Source: CAYQQJ01 sp964419935 (GTDB taxonomy: Bacteria > Pseudomonadota > Gammaproteobacteria > Pseudomonadales > Cellvibrionaceae). Taken from it: a stretch of DNA of 64,000 nt. The stretch spans positions 110,487 through 174,486 of the forward strand of contig CAYQQJ010000004.1 in NCBI GenBank assembly GCA_964419935.1. The letters run 5' to 3'. Shown piece after piece: positions 42,739-51,910 of this stretch. Under the pieces are notes generated by a model. It saw nothing but the letters and a program-made list of their open reading frames with translations. It did not search any database and was not told the origin of the DNA. Numbering within the stretch: the first letter of the stretch is position 1; each line of letters begins with the position of its first letter. Made by a program: the position numbers and the translations under genes.

Positions 42739-44193
42739 ATGCATAACCAGACCATTGCCCAACTGATTCAACAACTGCAGGGCAAGCAGGTATCGAGCGT
42801 CGAACTGACCCAGCATTTCCTTGATCGCATCGAAAGACTCGACGGCCAATACAACAGCTTTATTACGGCAACGCCCGAGCTTGCTCTTGAACAGGCCCGG
42901 GCCGCCGATGCACGACTGGCCCAGGGCGACGCGCCGGCGCTGTGCGGCATTCCTCTCGCTCACAAAGACATTTTCTGTACCGAGGGTGTGCGCACCAGTT
43001 GTGGCTCAAAGATGCTGGACAACTTTGTGCCACCCTACAATGCGACGGTTGTAGAGAATTACCTGGCCGCTGGCGTGGTGATGCTGGGTAAAACCAACAT
43101 GGATGAATTCGCCATGGGCTCATCCAACGAGACCAGCTTTTATGGCCCGGTTAAAAACCCCTGGGCGACCAATTGCGTACCCGGCGGTTCATCTGGCGGC
43201 TCGGCGGCGTCGGTAGCCGCTCGCCTCGCGCCGGCAGCGACGGCCACGGATACCGGCGGGTCAATCCGGCAGCCAGCCAGCCTCTGCGGCATCAGCGGCA
43301 TCAAGCCAACCTATGGTCGTGTGTCGCGCTGGGGCATGATTGCCTTTGCTTCGAGCCTGGATCAAGCGGGCTTGATGGCGCGCACCTCGGAAGATCTGGC
43401 CATACTGCTCAACACCATGGCGAGCTTCGATGCGAAGGATTCCACCTGCGTGGATGAACCTGTACCGGATTACTGCGCCGACCTGAACAAACCATTGAAC
43501 GGTTTGCGCATCGGTATACCGGACGAATATTTTGGCGAAGGCTTACACCCGGGTACGGCGGCTGCGGTTCAAGCAGCCATCGGTGAGTTCGAGAAGCTCG
43601 GCGCCACGATTAAATCCGTCACCCTGCCCCACAGCCATCTCGCGGTTCCGGCTTATTACGTGATTGCACCGGCCGAGTGCTCCGCCAACCTGTCGCGCTT
43701 TGACGGCGTGCGCTATGGCCACCGCTGTGAGAATCCGAAAGATCTCGCGGACCTGTACAAGCGCTCCCGGGGCGAAGGTTTTGGCGACGAAGTGAAGCGC
43801 CGTATTCTGGTTGGCACTTACGCGCTATCGGCCGGTTATTACGATGCCTATTACAACAAGGCGCAAAAAGCCCGCCGCTTGATCAAGCAGGATTTCGTCA
43901 ACGCCTTTGCCGATGTGGATGTGATTCTCGGCCCCACATCACCGTCACCGGCGTTCGAATTCGGCGCCAAGAGCAGCGATCCGGTTGCCATGTACCTGGA
44001 GGATATCTACACAATCGCGACCAACCTCGCTGGCCTGCCCGGCATGTCGATTCCCTGCGGTATGGTGGACGGCAAGCCGGTTGGCCTGCAGCTGATTGGC
44101 AACTTCTTCGACGAAGCCCGCTTGCTCAATGCCGCACATCAATATCAAACGGCAACTGACTTCCACCTGCAAGCCCCGGCTCACACTGCGTAA
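42739..44193 (+). CDS. gatA: Asp/Glu-tRNA amidotransferase subunit A
   Basis: Amidase subunit that frees ammonia from glutamine for transfer by GatB. 484 residues from the ATG at 42739 (MHNQTIAQLIQQLQGKQVSSVELTQ). Amidase-signature triad: Lys in AHKDIFCTEGVRT, cis-Ser and nucleophile Ser in GGSSGGSAASVAA and DTGGSIRQPASLCG. Follows gatC by about 90 bases and precedes gatB by 10. Confidence 0.97.
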   Translation: MHNQTIAQLIQQLQGKQVSSVELTQHFLDRIERLDGQYNSFITATPELALEQARAADARLAQGDAPALCGIPLAHKDIFCTEGVRTSCGSKMLDNFVPPYNATVVENYLAAGVVMLGKTNMDEFAMGSSNETSFYGPVKNPWATNCVPGGSSGGSAASVAARLAPAATATDTGGSIRQPASLCGISGIKPTYGRVSRWGMIAFASSLDQAGLMARTSEDLAILLNTMASFDAKDSTCVDEPVPDYCADLNKPLNGLRIGIPDEYFGEGLHPGTAAAVQAAIGEFEKLGATIKSVTLPHSHLAVPAYYVIAPAECSANLSRFDGVRYGHRCENPKDLADLYKRSRGEGFGDEVKRRILVGTYALSAGYYDAYYNKAQKARRLIKQDFVNAFADVDVILGPTSPSPAFEFGAKSSDPVAMYLEDIYTIATNLAGLPGMSIPCGMVDGKPVGLQLIGNFFDEARLLNAAHQYQTATDFHLQAPAHTA

Positions 44194-44203
44194 GGTATTC
44201 GAA

Positions 44204-45649
44204 ATGGAATGGGAAACAGTCATTGGTCTGGAAGTGCATGCACAACTTGCCACCCGATCAAAAATATTCTCCGGCTCAAGCACGGCGTTTGGTGCGGAGC
44301 CCAACACTCAGGCGAGCGCTGTTGATCTGGCCATGCCGGGCACCTTGCCGGTCGCCAATGCGGAAGCCTTCCGCTTGGCCACTATGTTCGGGCTGGCCAT
44401 CAATGCGGAAATCGGCAAACGTTCGGTATTCGAGCGTAAAAATTACTTTTATCCGGACTTGCCCAAAGGCTACCAAACCACCCAGCTTGCCGAGCCCATT
44501 GTGGGTGCAGGCTATATCGACATTCAACTGGAAGACGGCACCGAAAAGCGCATCCGCATTCACCACGCACACCTGGAAGAGGATGCAGGCAAATCCCTGC
44601 ATGAAGACTTCCACGGCATGTCCGGCATTGACCTCAATCGCGCCGGCACACCGCTGATTGAAATCGTGACCGAGCCGGATATGCGCTCCTCCGCAGAAGC
44701 CGTGGCGCTCGCCAAATACCTTCATTCCCTGGTGACTTCACTGGGTATTTGCGATGGCGAAATGTCTCAGGGTTCCCTGCGGTTCGACGTCAACATTTCT
44801 GTGCGCCCCAAGGGTGAAGAAAAATTGGGCACGCGCACCGAAACCAAAAACCTCAACTCATTCCGCTTTATGGAAGACGCCATCAAGCTGGAGGTGGAGC
44901 GCCAAATTGACATCCTCGAGGATGGCGGCACCATCACTCAGGAAACTCGCCTCTACAATGGCGACACGCGGGTCGCGCGTTCCATGCGCTCGAAGGAAGA
45001 AGCGAACGATTACCGCTATTTCCCCTGCCCCGATCTGCTGCCCGTCATCATCGACGACGACTACATCGAAGCCGTGCGTCAGCAAATGCCGGAGCTGCCC
45101 AGCGCCAAACGCGAGCGCTTTGCGCGGGATTATGATCTCTCGGCTTATGATGCTGCCACCCTGGCTGCGGATGCGGCCACTGCCAATTACTTTGAAGTAG
45201 CCGCAAAAATCAGTGGACAGCCGAAACTTGCAGCCAACTGGGTAATGGGCGAAGTGGCGGCGCGGCTGAACAAGGAAGATCTCAGTATCCGCAAAAGTCC
45301 CGTCTCCGCCGAGCAGCTTGCGCAACTGATTCACCGCCTGGCTGACGATACAATTTCCAGCAAGATTGCCAAACAGGTCTTCGACGGCATGTGGAACGGC
45401 GAAGGCAACGCCGATGACATCATCGAGGCGCGCGGCCTTAAACAGGTTTCGGATTCCGGCGCCCTGGAAAAGCTGGTCGACGATGTGATCGCCAACAACG
45501 CCCAGCAGGTGGAAAACTATCGCAACGCGGATCCCGCCAAACAACCCAAGATGCTGGGCTTCTTTGTCGGTCAGGTGATGAAAGCGTCACAGGGCCAAGC
45601 AAACCCACAACAACTGAACAAGATTCTGTTAGACAAACTGAAAGGCTGA
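44204..45649 (+). CDS. gatB: Asp/Glu-tRNA amidotransferase subunit B
   Basis: Kinase/transamidase subunit that activates the mischarged aminoacyl-tRNA. 481 residues from the ATG at 44204 (MEWETVIGLEVHAQLATRSKIFSG). Contains KNYFYPDLPKGYQTTQLAEPI, a HLEEDAGKSLHE catalytic-region motif, and a C-terminal YqeY-like tail domain (about 330-481) ending GFFVGQVMKASQGQANPQQLNKILLDKLKG. Confidence 0.97.
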   Translation: MEWETVIGLEVHAQLATRSKIFSGSSTAFGAEPNTQASAVDLAMPGTLPVANAEAFRLATMFGLAINAEIGKRSVFERKNYFYPDLPKGYQTTQLAEPIVGAGYIDIQLEDGTEKRIRIHHAHLEEDAGKSLHEDFHGMSGIDLNRAGTPLIEIVTEPDMRSSAEAVALAKYLHSLVTSLGICDGEMSQGSLRFDVNISVRPKGEEKLGTRTETKNLNSFRFMEDAIKLEVERQIDILEDGGTITQETRLYNGDTRVARSMRSKEEANDYRYFPCPDLLPVIIDDDYIEAVRQQMPELPSAKRERFARDYDLSAYDAATLAADAATANYFEVAAKISGQPKLAANWVMGEVAARLNKEDLSIRKSPVSAEQLAQLIHRLADDTISSKIAKQVFDGMWNGEGNADDIIEARGLKQVSDSGALEKLVDDVIANNAQQVENYRNADPAKQPKMLGFFVGQVMKASQGQANPQQLNKILLDKLKG

Positions 45650-45658
45650 AGTACGATA

Positions 45659-45955
45659 ATGGCACTGAAAAAAGACAAGAAAAAAGTGATCGGCGAACAC
45701 TTCGACGATGAGCGCATCCGATCATTCCTGGACCACCAAACCTACGGCGACCTTCCGCTTGCCTATCATTTGCTTGAGAAAGCCTATCGCGGCATGAAGG
45801 CTGAAAACTTCGCCACCTTCCTCGGTTTTTTTCAGGAAGCCGGACACGACATCAATACCACCAACGCCGCCGGCAAAACATTTTTGCAGGAAATCAGCGA
45901 GCACCGACACGCGGATGATTATGTCGCTGCCATGAAAGCGGCAGGCGCCCGTTAG
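45659..45955 (+). CDS. PA4642-type conserved hypothetical protein
   Basis: 98 residues, starting MALKKDKKKVIGEHFDDERIRSFL, with KAYRGMKAENFATFLGFFQEAGHDINTTNAAGKTFLQEISEHRHADDYVAAMKAAGAR. The pattern (basic start, an AYRGL/M region, a short ankyrin-like DIN-T--AGKTFL part) matches a small family known in Pseudomonas and relatives without a known role. Nine bases after gatB and directly before cysZ, so probably co-transcribed. Confidence 0.75.
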   Translation: MALKKDKKKVIGEHFDDERIRSFLDHQTYGDLPLAYHLLEKAYRGMKAENFATFLGFFQEAGHDINTTNAAGKTFLQEISEHRHADDYVAAMKAAGAR

Positions 45956-45956
45956 A

Positions 45957-46757
45957 ATGCCCGGCAAAACGCCAACAACAACTGCGGCGCCGGGGCTTCG
46001 CCCGGCGAAGAATAACCTGTTTACCGGCATGAGCTATTTCATCGACGGTATGCGGTTGCTGTTACGCCCCGAACTGCGCGCCTACATTCTGGTTCCCCTG
46101 CTGGTCAACATGTTGTTGTTTGCGGTACTGACCGGCCTCGCCATCCATTACTTCGGCGACTTGCTGGCGTGGATGCAAGGTCTGTTGCCGACCTGGTTGG
46201 AATGGCTGGCCTGGCTGGCGTGGATCGTGATTGGTGCAGTCGCACTGCTTATTTATGGCTACAGCTTCAACATGATCACCAACATCATCGCCGCACCTTT
46301 TTATGGCCTGCTGTCAGAAAAGGTCGAGGAACTGCTGACCGGTGAACAACTGCCGCCGGAAACCCTGCTGCACATGATACCCCGCGTCACCTGGCGCGAA
46401 ATCATCAAGCTGACCTATTTCATCGTCCGCGGAATTTTTATTATTCTGCTGATGATATTGGTCGCCTTCATTCCCGTGATTAACATCTGCGCGCCCTTGA
46501 TTGGCTTGGCCTGGAGCGCCTGGTCCATGTCCATTCAATACGCCGACTACGCCGCCGACAACCATCAGACACCGTTCAACATCCTGCGCTACCAACTGCG
46601 CTGCAAGCTCTACAGCACCCTCGGCTTCGGCGGCATGGTCATGGGCTGCAGCATCGTCCCGGTACTCAACATCATCGCCATGCCCGCCGCCGTCATAGGT
46701 GGAACCATGTTTTGGTTGGAGGGAGCTGCAAGCGGCAAGCTTCAAGCCACAAGCTAG
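45957..46757 (+). CDS. cysZ: Sulfate transporter CysZ
   Basis: Proton-coupled sulfate uptake protein feeding cysteine synthesis. 266 residues with four main hydrophobic segments and the family start FIDGMRLLLRPELRAYILVPLLVNMLLF plus NMITNIIAAPFYGLLSEKVEELLTG. The last 11 residues (GAASGKLQATS) and the stop codon are encoded by a CAAGC-type heptad repeat rather than by ancestral sequence, so the C-terminus has probably been replaced by the repeat. Confidence 0.92.
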   Translation: MPGKTPTTTAAPGLRPAKNNLFTGMSYFIDGMRLLLRPELRAYILVPLLVNMLLFAVLTGLAIHYFGDLLAWMQGLLPTWLEWLAWLAWIVIGAVALLIYGYSFNMITNIIAAPFYGLLSEKVEELLTGEQLPPETLLHMIPRVTWREIIKLTYFIVRGIFIILLMILVAFIPVINICAPLIGLAWSAWSMSIQYADYAADNHQTPFNILRYQLRCKLYSTLGFGGMVMGCSIVPVLNIIAMPAAVIGGTMFWLEGAASGKLQATS

Positions 46758-46795
46758 AAAGATAGGGAAAAGGGAAAAGGGAAAAGGGAAAAGAA
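46724..46795 (+). repeat. CAAGC heptads plus (GGGAAAA)4 at the cysZ 3' end
   Basis: On the cysZ strand GGAGCTG, CAAGCGG CAAGCTT CAAGCCA CAAGCTA, then GAAAGATA and four GGGAAAA units. The stop codon TAG is inside the last CAAGCTAG. The array meets the G-quadruplex rule (four GGG, 4-base loops). Same order as after zapE. Confidence 0.9.
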
Positions 46796-46842
46796 TAAGT
46801 ATGTTCTTGGGATTGGCTTTTGGCTATTAATCTCAGCTTTTT

Positions 46843-46913
46843 GGTGGGCAGTGCCCACCCTACCTTGCACTTCACGAAGATCAACTCACACCGTAGGGTG
46901 GGCACCGCCCACC
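46843..46913. repeat. Inverted pair of GTAG-type REPs (REPIN-like)
   Basis: GTAGGGTGGGCACTGCCCACC on the minus strand (46863 to 46843) and GTAGGGTGGGCACCGCCCACC on the plus strand (46893-46913), 20 of 21 identical, 29 bases apart, heads facing each other. Each can fold on GGTGGGC/GCCCACC and the pair can form one large hairpin. Confidence 0.8.
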
Positions 46914-46956
46914 GTTTTTCATTCGGGTCATCTTCACCCCGAATTTTCCCTTTTTT

Positions 46957-47010
46957 TCATTCGATACGTCCCTGTACCTCACGCTTCCAACAGCCTGCGG
47001 CGGCGCAGGG
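46957..47010 (+). repeat. Partial copy of the 32080-32145 repeat
   Basis: Shares TTTTCATTCG, CGTCCCTGT, CCTCACGCTTCC and CAGCCTGCGGC spacing with the darP/nitrilase copy, with several substitutions. Confidence 0.55.
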
Positions 47011-47068
47011 ACTTTTCCCTTTTCCCTTTTTCCTTTTCCCTGTGTCTTCAGCTTGAAGCTTACAGCTT
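47011..47068 (-). repeat. CAAGC heptads plus GGGAAAA array after the rhlB-like gene
   Basis: On the gene's strand, AAGCTGTAAGCTTCAAGCTG follows the stop, then AAGACACAGGGAAAAGG and AAAAAGGGAAAAGGGAAAAG. Converges with the cysZ array across the REP pair. Confidence 0.85.
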
Positions 47069-48931
47069 TTAACCCCTCCTCCCGCCACTCGGCCGACGGT
47101 TGCCACTTCGGCTTCCGGGGCCACGACCGCGGGGGCCGCCTCGGCCGGGGCGCTTGCGTTCAGTGGGGCCACCGCCTTCCACTTCCGGTGGTGGTGCCAG
47201 CAATTCCTCGGGAGGCTGTTCGCACTGTATGGTATCGCCCAGTAAATCCGCGATTGCCGGCAACTGAAAGGCATCGTCTTCACAGGCGAAACTGATGGAG
47301 ACACCGGTTTTGCCGGCACGGCCGGTGCGTCCAATACGATGGACATAGTCTTCCGGCTCTTCTGGCAATGCGAAGTTCACCACATGGCTGACGTTGTCGA
47401 TGTGGATACCGCGCCCCGCAACATCCGTTGCGACCAGAACCTGCAACCGCCCTGAGCGAAAATCCTCAAGGGTTTTGACGCGTTTATTCTGTGCGATTTC
47501 CCCGGACAGTAACCCCGCTTTGATCCCGTGCTTGCGCAAGCGCGCATGCAGGTCCCGACACTCGTCGCGACGGTTGGCGAAGACAATTAAGGTCTCAATA
47601 CCCGGCTGCTGCAGAATGTTGTACAGGAGGGTGAACTTTTCGTCACCGCCAACCAGATATACATGCTGTTCCACGGTATCCGTCGCAATGGACTCGGGTT
47701 CGATTTCGATGGATATGGGATCCAGCATCCACTGATCCGCCAGGCGCAGCACGTCACTGGAAAAGGTGGCGGAAAATAACAGCGTCTGGCGATGTGTCTT
47801 GCGTGGCGTCTGCCCGACAATGCGCCGAACCTGCGGGATGAAGCCCATATCGAGCATGCGATCGGCTTCGTCGATAACCAGAAATTCCACCTGATCCAGA
47901 TGCACATCCTGATTGCCGCAAAAATCCAGCAGCCGACCGGGAGTCGCAACCAATATATCTACCAGCACATCCTGCAAACGGCGCTGCTGTTTGTTGTAAT
48001 CCATGCCGCCGACCAGCGTATGCACGGTCAGGCCGGTATATTTACACAGCGCTTCAGCATCCTGGCCAATCTGCATCACAAGCTCGCGAGTGGGCGCGAT
48101 GATCACAGCGCGTGCCTCACCGGCGTATCGTTCATCCTGTAATGGATTCTTCAGCAGGTCTTCGATCAGCGTAATCAGAAACGCGGCCGTTTTACCGGTA
48201 CCCGTTTGAGCTTTGCCCAATACATCGTGCCCCTGCAAACTTTGCGGCAACGCCTGGGCTTGGATAGGGGAACAATACTCGAAACCCAAATCCTGGATGC
48301 CGTGCAACAGGCTGTCGGAGAGTCCCAGGTCGTGGAAGCGCGTTTTGCCTTCCACCGGTGGCACCACGAATTGCTCAGGCGTCCAGGCTGCGGCTTTGAC
48401 CTTCTCTGCCGAGCTCGGGGACTTCACGCGCTCATTGTTCTGGCCACCCTTCTTGTCACCAGTGCTCTTGGCGTCTTGCGAGGAAGAATGAGGAGAAGCT
48501 TCGGGGGCCGTAGAAGCGGACGAGGCGCTTTCACTGTTGCGAGAGCGCGAACCCCGCCGGCCAGATCGGCTACCGGAGGAGCGCTTGCTGTTTTGCTGGT
48601 CAACATCAGAGGATGGGGCGGATGCAGAAACTTCTGCGCTTGAAGATGAATCCGGCGCATCTACCGGTGCAGACTTGGCAGCATTTGCTTCCCGTGCAGC
48701 TCCTCGTCGCCCCGAGGTATTGCGCCCACCGCGACGCCGGCTATTGGGGTTGCGCGGTCGCTGTTCACCGGCAGGATTTTCCGCCCTTGCCTGCTTCCCG
48801 TTAGTTCCGCTGGCACTCTCAGTGCGCCCCCGGCTCGCTTTGCGTGCAGATCCCGCATAAGACTCGTCGTCTGACTTCGGTTCGTGTCGGGGCTCCTGCG
48901 CTTGCTTGCGCCTAAATAATTTGCCTATCAA
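47069..48931 (-). CDS. RhlB-like DEAD-box ATP-dependent RNA helicase with long disordered extensions
   Basis: About 620 residues from a TTG start at 48931 (preceded by AAAGGT); the next in-frame ATG upstream (49003) overlaps a TATACT and is less likely. Helicase core after about residue 195: AQTGTGKT (241-248), PTRELV, VIDEADRM, SAT and HRIGRTGR. The core beginning TRFHDLGLSDSLLHGI and FEYCSPIQAQ is RhlB-type. About 180 N-terminal residues are Ser/Arg/Gly-rich with RRRGGR and RSGRRGSR patches, and the C-terminus is RG/GR-rich (RGGPRGRGPGSRSGNRRPSG), probable RNA-binding disorder. Confidence 0.88.
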   Translation of the reverse strand: MIGKLFRRKQAQEPRHEPKSDDESYAGSARKASRGRTESASGTNGKQARAENPAGEQRPRNPNSRRRGGRNTSGRRGAAREANAAKSAPVDAPDSSSSAEVSASAPSSDVDQQNSKRSSGSRSGRRGSRSRNSESASSASTAPEASPHSSSQDAKSTGDKKGGQNNERVKSPSSAEKVKAAAWTPEQFVVPPVEGKTRFHDLGLSDSLLHGIQDLGFEYCSPIQAQALPQSLQGHDVLGKAQTGTGKTAAFLITLIEDLLKNPLQDERYAGEARAVIIAPTRELVMQIGQDAEALCKYTGLTVHTLVGGMDYNKQQRRLQDVLVDILVATPGRLLDFCGNQDVHLDQVEFLVIDEADRMLDMGFIPQVRRIVGQTPRKTHRQTLLFSATFSSDVLRLADQWMLDPISIEIEPESIATDTVEQHVYLVGGDEKFTLLYNILQQPGIETLIVFANRRDECRDLHARLRKHGIKAGLLSGEIAQNKRVKTLEDFRSGRLQVLVATDVAGRGIHIDNVSHVVNFALPEEPEDYVHRIGRTGRAGKTGVSISFACEDDAFQLPAIADLLGDTIQCEQPPEELLAPPPEVEGGGPTERKRPGRGGPRGRGPGSRSGNRRPSGGRRG

Positions 48932-49423
48932 ACTGGTGCTACCTTTGGTTGTGTTTTGGCATTTCGCCGAGGTTATCCATATATGCGCGCGGTAGTATAT
49001 CATCCAGAGAATACCGGCGCGCGCTGGCTGATTTTGGCACCCGGATTGGGTGACTGTGCCACTACCGTGTTACCACTTGAATGTTACGATTGATAGCGTT
49101 CTGGATTGCAGGCTCACAGCAGGTGCTCCTGCTAGCCTCCCAAAGGCTCATACTCATGGTAATGTATGTGGCACAGCTCAACCACAAACAGGATCAAGTG
49201 TCCTATACTGGTTGAACTTGAATCTTTAACTTGCACATATAACTCTAACCTTAAAGAAATCGTTTAAAAACAGCGCCACCCCCGGCGTACAGGAATTTGA
49301 TCAGCAGTTCTTCAGAAGACCCCAAGGCTGGGAATTGGTGCACCAGCAAAATAACAACAGCGCCGCTTAGCGCCGGAAAATAATCATCAAGCATCCGGTA
49401 TAGACAATATCAAGGTGATCACT
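48932..49423. other. Divergent gap between the helicase and the TonB-dependent receptor
   Basis: About 490 bases. Must contain promoters for both genes. No Fur box, no clear sigma-70 pair with both elements, and no repeat family of the type found elsewhere in the window was seen. Confidence 0.45.
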
Positions 49424-51844
49424 ATGCCCAGTTCGTACTTTGTCAAAACACCCCTTGCGCTAACTATTGCCACTCTGCTGGCTCAACCATTGCTGGCCCA
49501 GACCGGGAGTAACCTCGTACTGGAAGAAGTTCAGGTAACCGCACAGAAGCGCGTGGAAAGCCTGCAGGACGTACCGCTTTCCGTTGCGGCGGTCAGCGGC
49601 GATAAGTTGGAAGAAGCCGGTGTAGAAAACCTTGAAGATCTCACCACACTGATTCCCAACATCCACCTGACGGAAACAGGCATCAGCACGCAGTTGCGTG
49701 TAAGGGGCATTGGTTCGGACAACAGCCAGGGCTTTGAACAGTCTGTGGGGATGTATATCGACGGCATCTACCATGGCCGGGCGCAGCTGTTCCGGGCACC
49801 CTTCTTTGACCTGGAGCGGGCCGAAGTACTGCGCGGTCCGCAGGGGACCTTGTTCGGCAAGAACAGTATCGCCGGCGCTCTCAACCTTACCACAGCCAAA
49901 CCTACCAGCGAGTTCGAAGGTAAACTGAGCGCAAGCTACGAGTTTGAACATGAGCAACAGGAAATCAATGGCGTTCTGTCTGGCCCACTGACCGACACGC
50001 TGCGTGCGCGCCTCGCGCTGCGCACCTATGAAGACGAAGGCTATATCGAGAACCTTTACAGCGGCGAAACCGATGCACGACAGGAAGAAGAAGCCGCGCG
50101 CCTGTCGCTGGACTGGACGCCGACGGACAAGCTCAGTTTTCTGTTGTCCGCCGAAGAGAACCGCTTTGATGTCTACGGTCGCCAATTCGAAATCTCTCTC
50201 GATGAACCCAACGAGTTGACCGGCCTGAACTATGGCCAATACTTACAGCTATTCAGCGCTCTCGGCCCGGACGATTACGAGTCCGAGCTTAATTATGTTC
50301 GCCATACCAATGTACCGGAAATCAGCGAGAATAAAGTAAGTAAATACACACTGACAACTGACTACCAGCTCGGAGAGAACACGCTGACACTGGTCTCCGG
50401 CTGGCTTGAGTACGACTATTTCGAGGTCTGCGATTGCGACTACACCGCAGCCAATGTGTTCAGAGTTGACTTGTACGAGGAATACGAACAGTTCAGTCAG
50501 GAAGTGCGCATAACTTCTCCCGGAGGTGAAACCATCGACTGGCTGGCGGGGGCGTTTTATCAGGAATATGATCAGACATACAGCGATCAGTTTTTTATCA
50601 ATTCAACCTCAGTTCTTATCCCGGCGATAGGAGCAAAAATCGACCGCTTAAACAGTGATAAAAACCCCGATGGCAGCCTGAACACCGCGAACGATGTCCC
50701 TGGGTATTTCGATGCGAGCCTCATTGCCGGCACTGGAGATCTCAAGGATTTCACACAATCTTCGGAGTCCTGGGCCATTTTCGCGCAAGCGACTTGGAAC
50801 ATCACCGACAGTTGGCACCTCACAGCAGGCGGACGCTACACACAAGAAGACAAAAATGCCCACAAGACCATGAATATTTTCGACGTCGCTACAGGCGAGA
50901 TTATCTCGAATAGTATTCTTGGAGAAATGTTCGCCCACGAAGAATTGTTCAAAGCGGAAACCGAACAGGGTCCAGGTCATAATATTTCCGGTTCACGGAG
51001 CGAAAAAGAATTCACACCACTGTTCACCCTTGAATACGACCTTGACGCGGACACCATGCTGTATGGAAGCTTCACCAAAGGTTTCAAGGCCGGCGGATTT
51101 GATCCTCGCTCCAACAATGAGGCCTTCTTCGAATTTGAAGAAGAGAGCGCAACAGCATATGAATTGGGCATGAAATCCAGTGTCGCCGGCGGCCGCGGTG
51201 AAATCAACGTGGCACTCTATCGCACTGACTATGAAGACCTGCAAATCAGCCAGTTCGATGGCGCTGTCGGCTTCAACGTCGGCAATGCCAAGGAAACCCG
51301 CGTCCAGGGTATTGAAGTGGATGGCCGCTGGTTGATCAACGAACGTTTCAGCGCGAGTTATGGCGTGGCCTATCTGGATTTCGAATATCTCGATTTCCAG
51401 AACGGCAACTGCTACGCCGACCAGCCGGGCGCTACAGACAGCGACAACGACCCATCAACACCGCCGACCTGTGATTATACTGGCGAACAAGGCGTCTATA
51501 CCCCCGAATACACATTGAACACCACTCTCGACTACAACCAGCCGTTAAGCAATGGCTGGATGGTCCTCGGTGCCCTGGATGTACAACATGTCGCGGAGCA
51601 GCAAGTCCACGCCAATCTGGATCCGAAGGGCATGATCGATGCGCAAACCATGGTCAGCCTGCGTCTGGCACTCGATGCTGACCGCTGGACGATTGCGCTG
51701 CTAGGTAAGAACCTGCTGGACGAGGACACAATCTCCTACTCGGCCAACGCGCCTCTGTCCGACAGCTCGTTTGATACCAATACTCATTACAGCTTCGTCA
51801 AACGGCCGCGCACGATTGCATTGGAGGGCACTATTCGCTTCTAG
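49424..51844 (+). CDS. TonB-dependent outer-membrane receptor, substrate unknown
   Basis: 806 residues from the ATG at 49424 (AAGGTG seven bases upstream; a GTG at 49415 is an alternative). Signal peptide ending near LLAQ (about 26). Plug domain: VLEEVQVTAQKRVESLQDVPLSVAAVSGDKLEEAGV, then VRGIGSDNSQGFEQSVGMYIDGIYHGRAQLFRAPFFDLERAEVLRGPQGTLFGKNSIAGALN. Beta-barrel to the terminal F (ALEGTIRF), the outer-membrane insertion signal. The ligand (siderophore, cobalamin, sugar, other) cannot be told; no Fur box lies upstream. Confidence 0.93.
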   Translation: MPSSYFVKTPLALTIATLLAQPLLAQTGSNLVLEEVQVTAQKRVESLQDVPLSVAAVSGDKLEEAGVENLEDLTTLIPNIHLTETGISTQLRVRGIGSDNSQGFEQSVGMYIDGIYHGRAQLFRAPFFDLERAEVLRGPQGTLFGKNSIAGALNLTTAKPTSEFEGKLSASYEFEHEQQEINGVLSGPLTDTLRARLALRTYEDEGYIENLYSGETDARQEEEAARLSLDWTPTDKLSFLLSAEENRFDVYGRQFEISLDEPNELTGLNYGQYLQLFSALGPDDYESELNYVRHTNVPEISENKVSKYTLTTDYQLGENTLTLVSGWLEYDYFEVCDCDYTAANVFRVDLYEEYEQFSQEVRITSPGGETIDWLAGAFYQEYDQTYSDQFFINSTSVLIPAIGAKIDRLNSDKNPDGSLNTANDVPGYFDASLIAGTGDLKDFTQSSESWAIFAQATWNITDSWHLTAGGRYTQEDKNAHKTMNIFDVATGEIISNSILGEMFAHEELFKAETEQGPGHNISGSRSEKEFTPLFTLEYDLDADTMLYGSFTKGFKAGGFDPRSNNEAFFEFEEESATAYELGMKSSVAGGRGEINVALYRTDYEDLQISQFDGAVGFNVGNAKETRVQGIEVDGRWLINERFSASYGVAYLDFEYLDFQNGNCYADQPGATDSDNDPSTPPTCDYTGEQGVYTPEYTLNTTLDYNQPLSNGWMVLGALDVQHVAEQQVHANLDPKGMIDAQTMVSLRLALDADRWTIALLGKNLLDEDTISYSANAPLSDSSFDTNTHYSFVKRPRTIALEGTIRF

Positions 51845-51863
51845 AATTTTCATTGTGAAAATA

Positions 51864-51891
51864 AAAAAAGCCGGACAGCCGGCTTTTTTTG
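51864..51891. terminator. Bidirectional Rho-independent terminator
   Basis: A GCCGG/CCGGC stem with an ACAG loop, flanked by seven A on the left and seven T on the right, lies between the TonB receptor and the convergent propeller gene, so it can serve both strands. Confidence 0.9.
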
Positions 51892-51910
51892 TATCTGTTT
51901 TTCAGGCTGG

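Noticed and set aside
46820..47056. Open frames in the cysZ/rhlB gap
   Set aside because: They are translations of the REP pair and the GGGAAAA arrays, with no ribosome-binding site.
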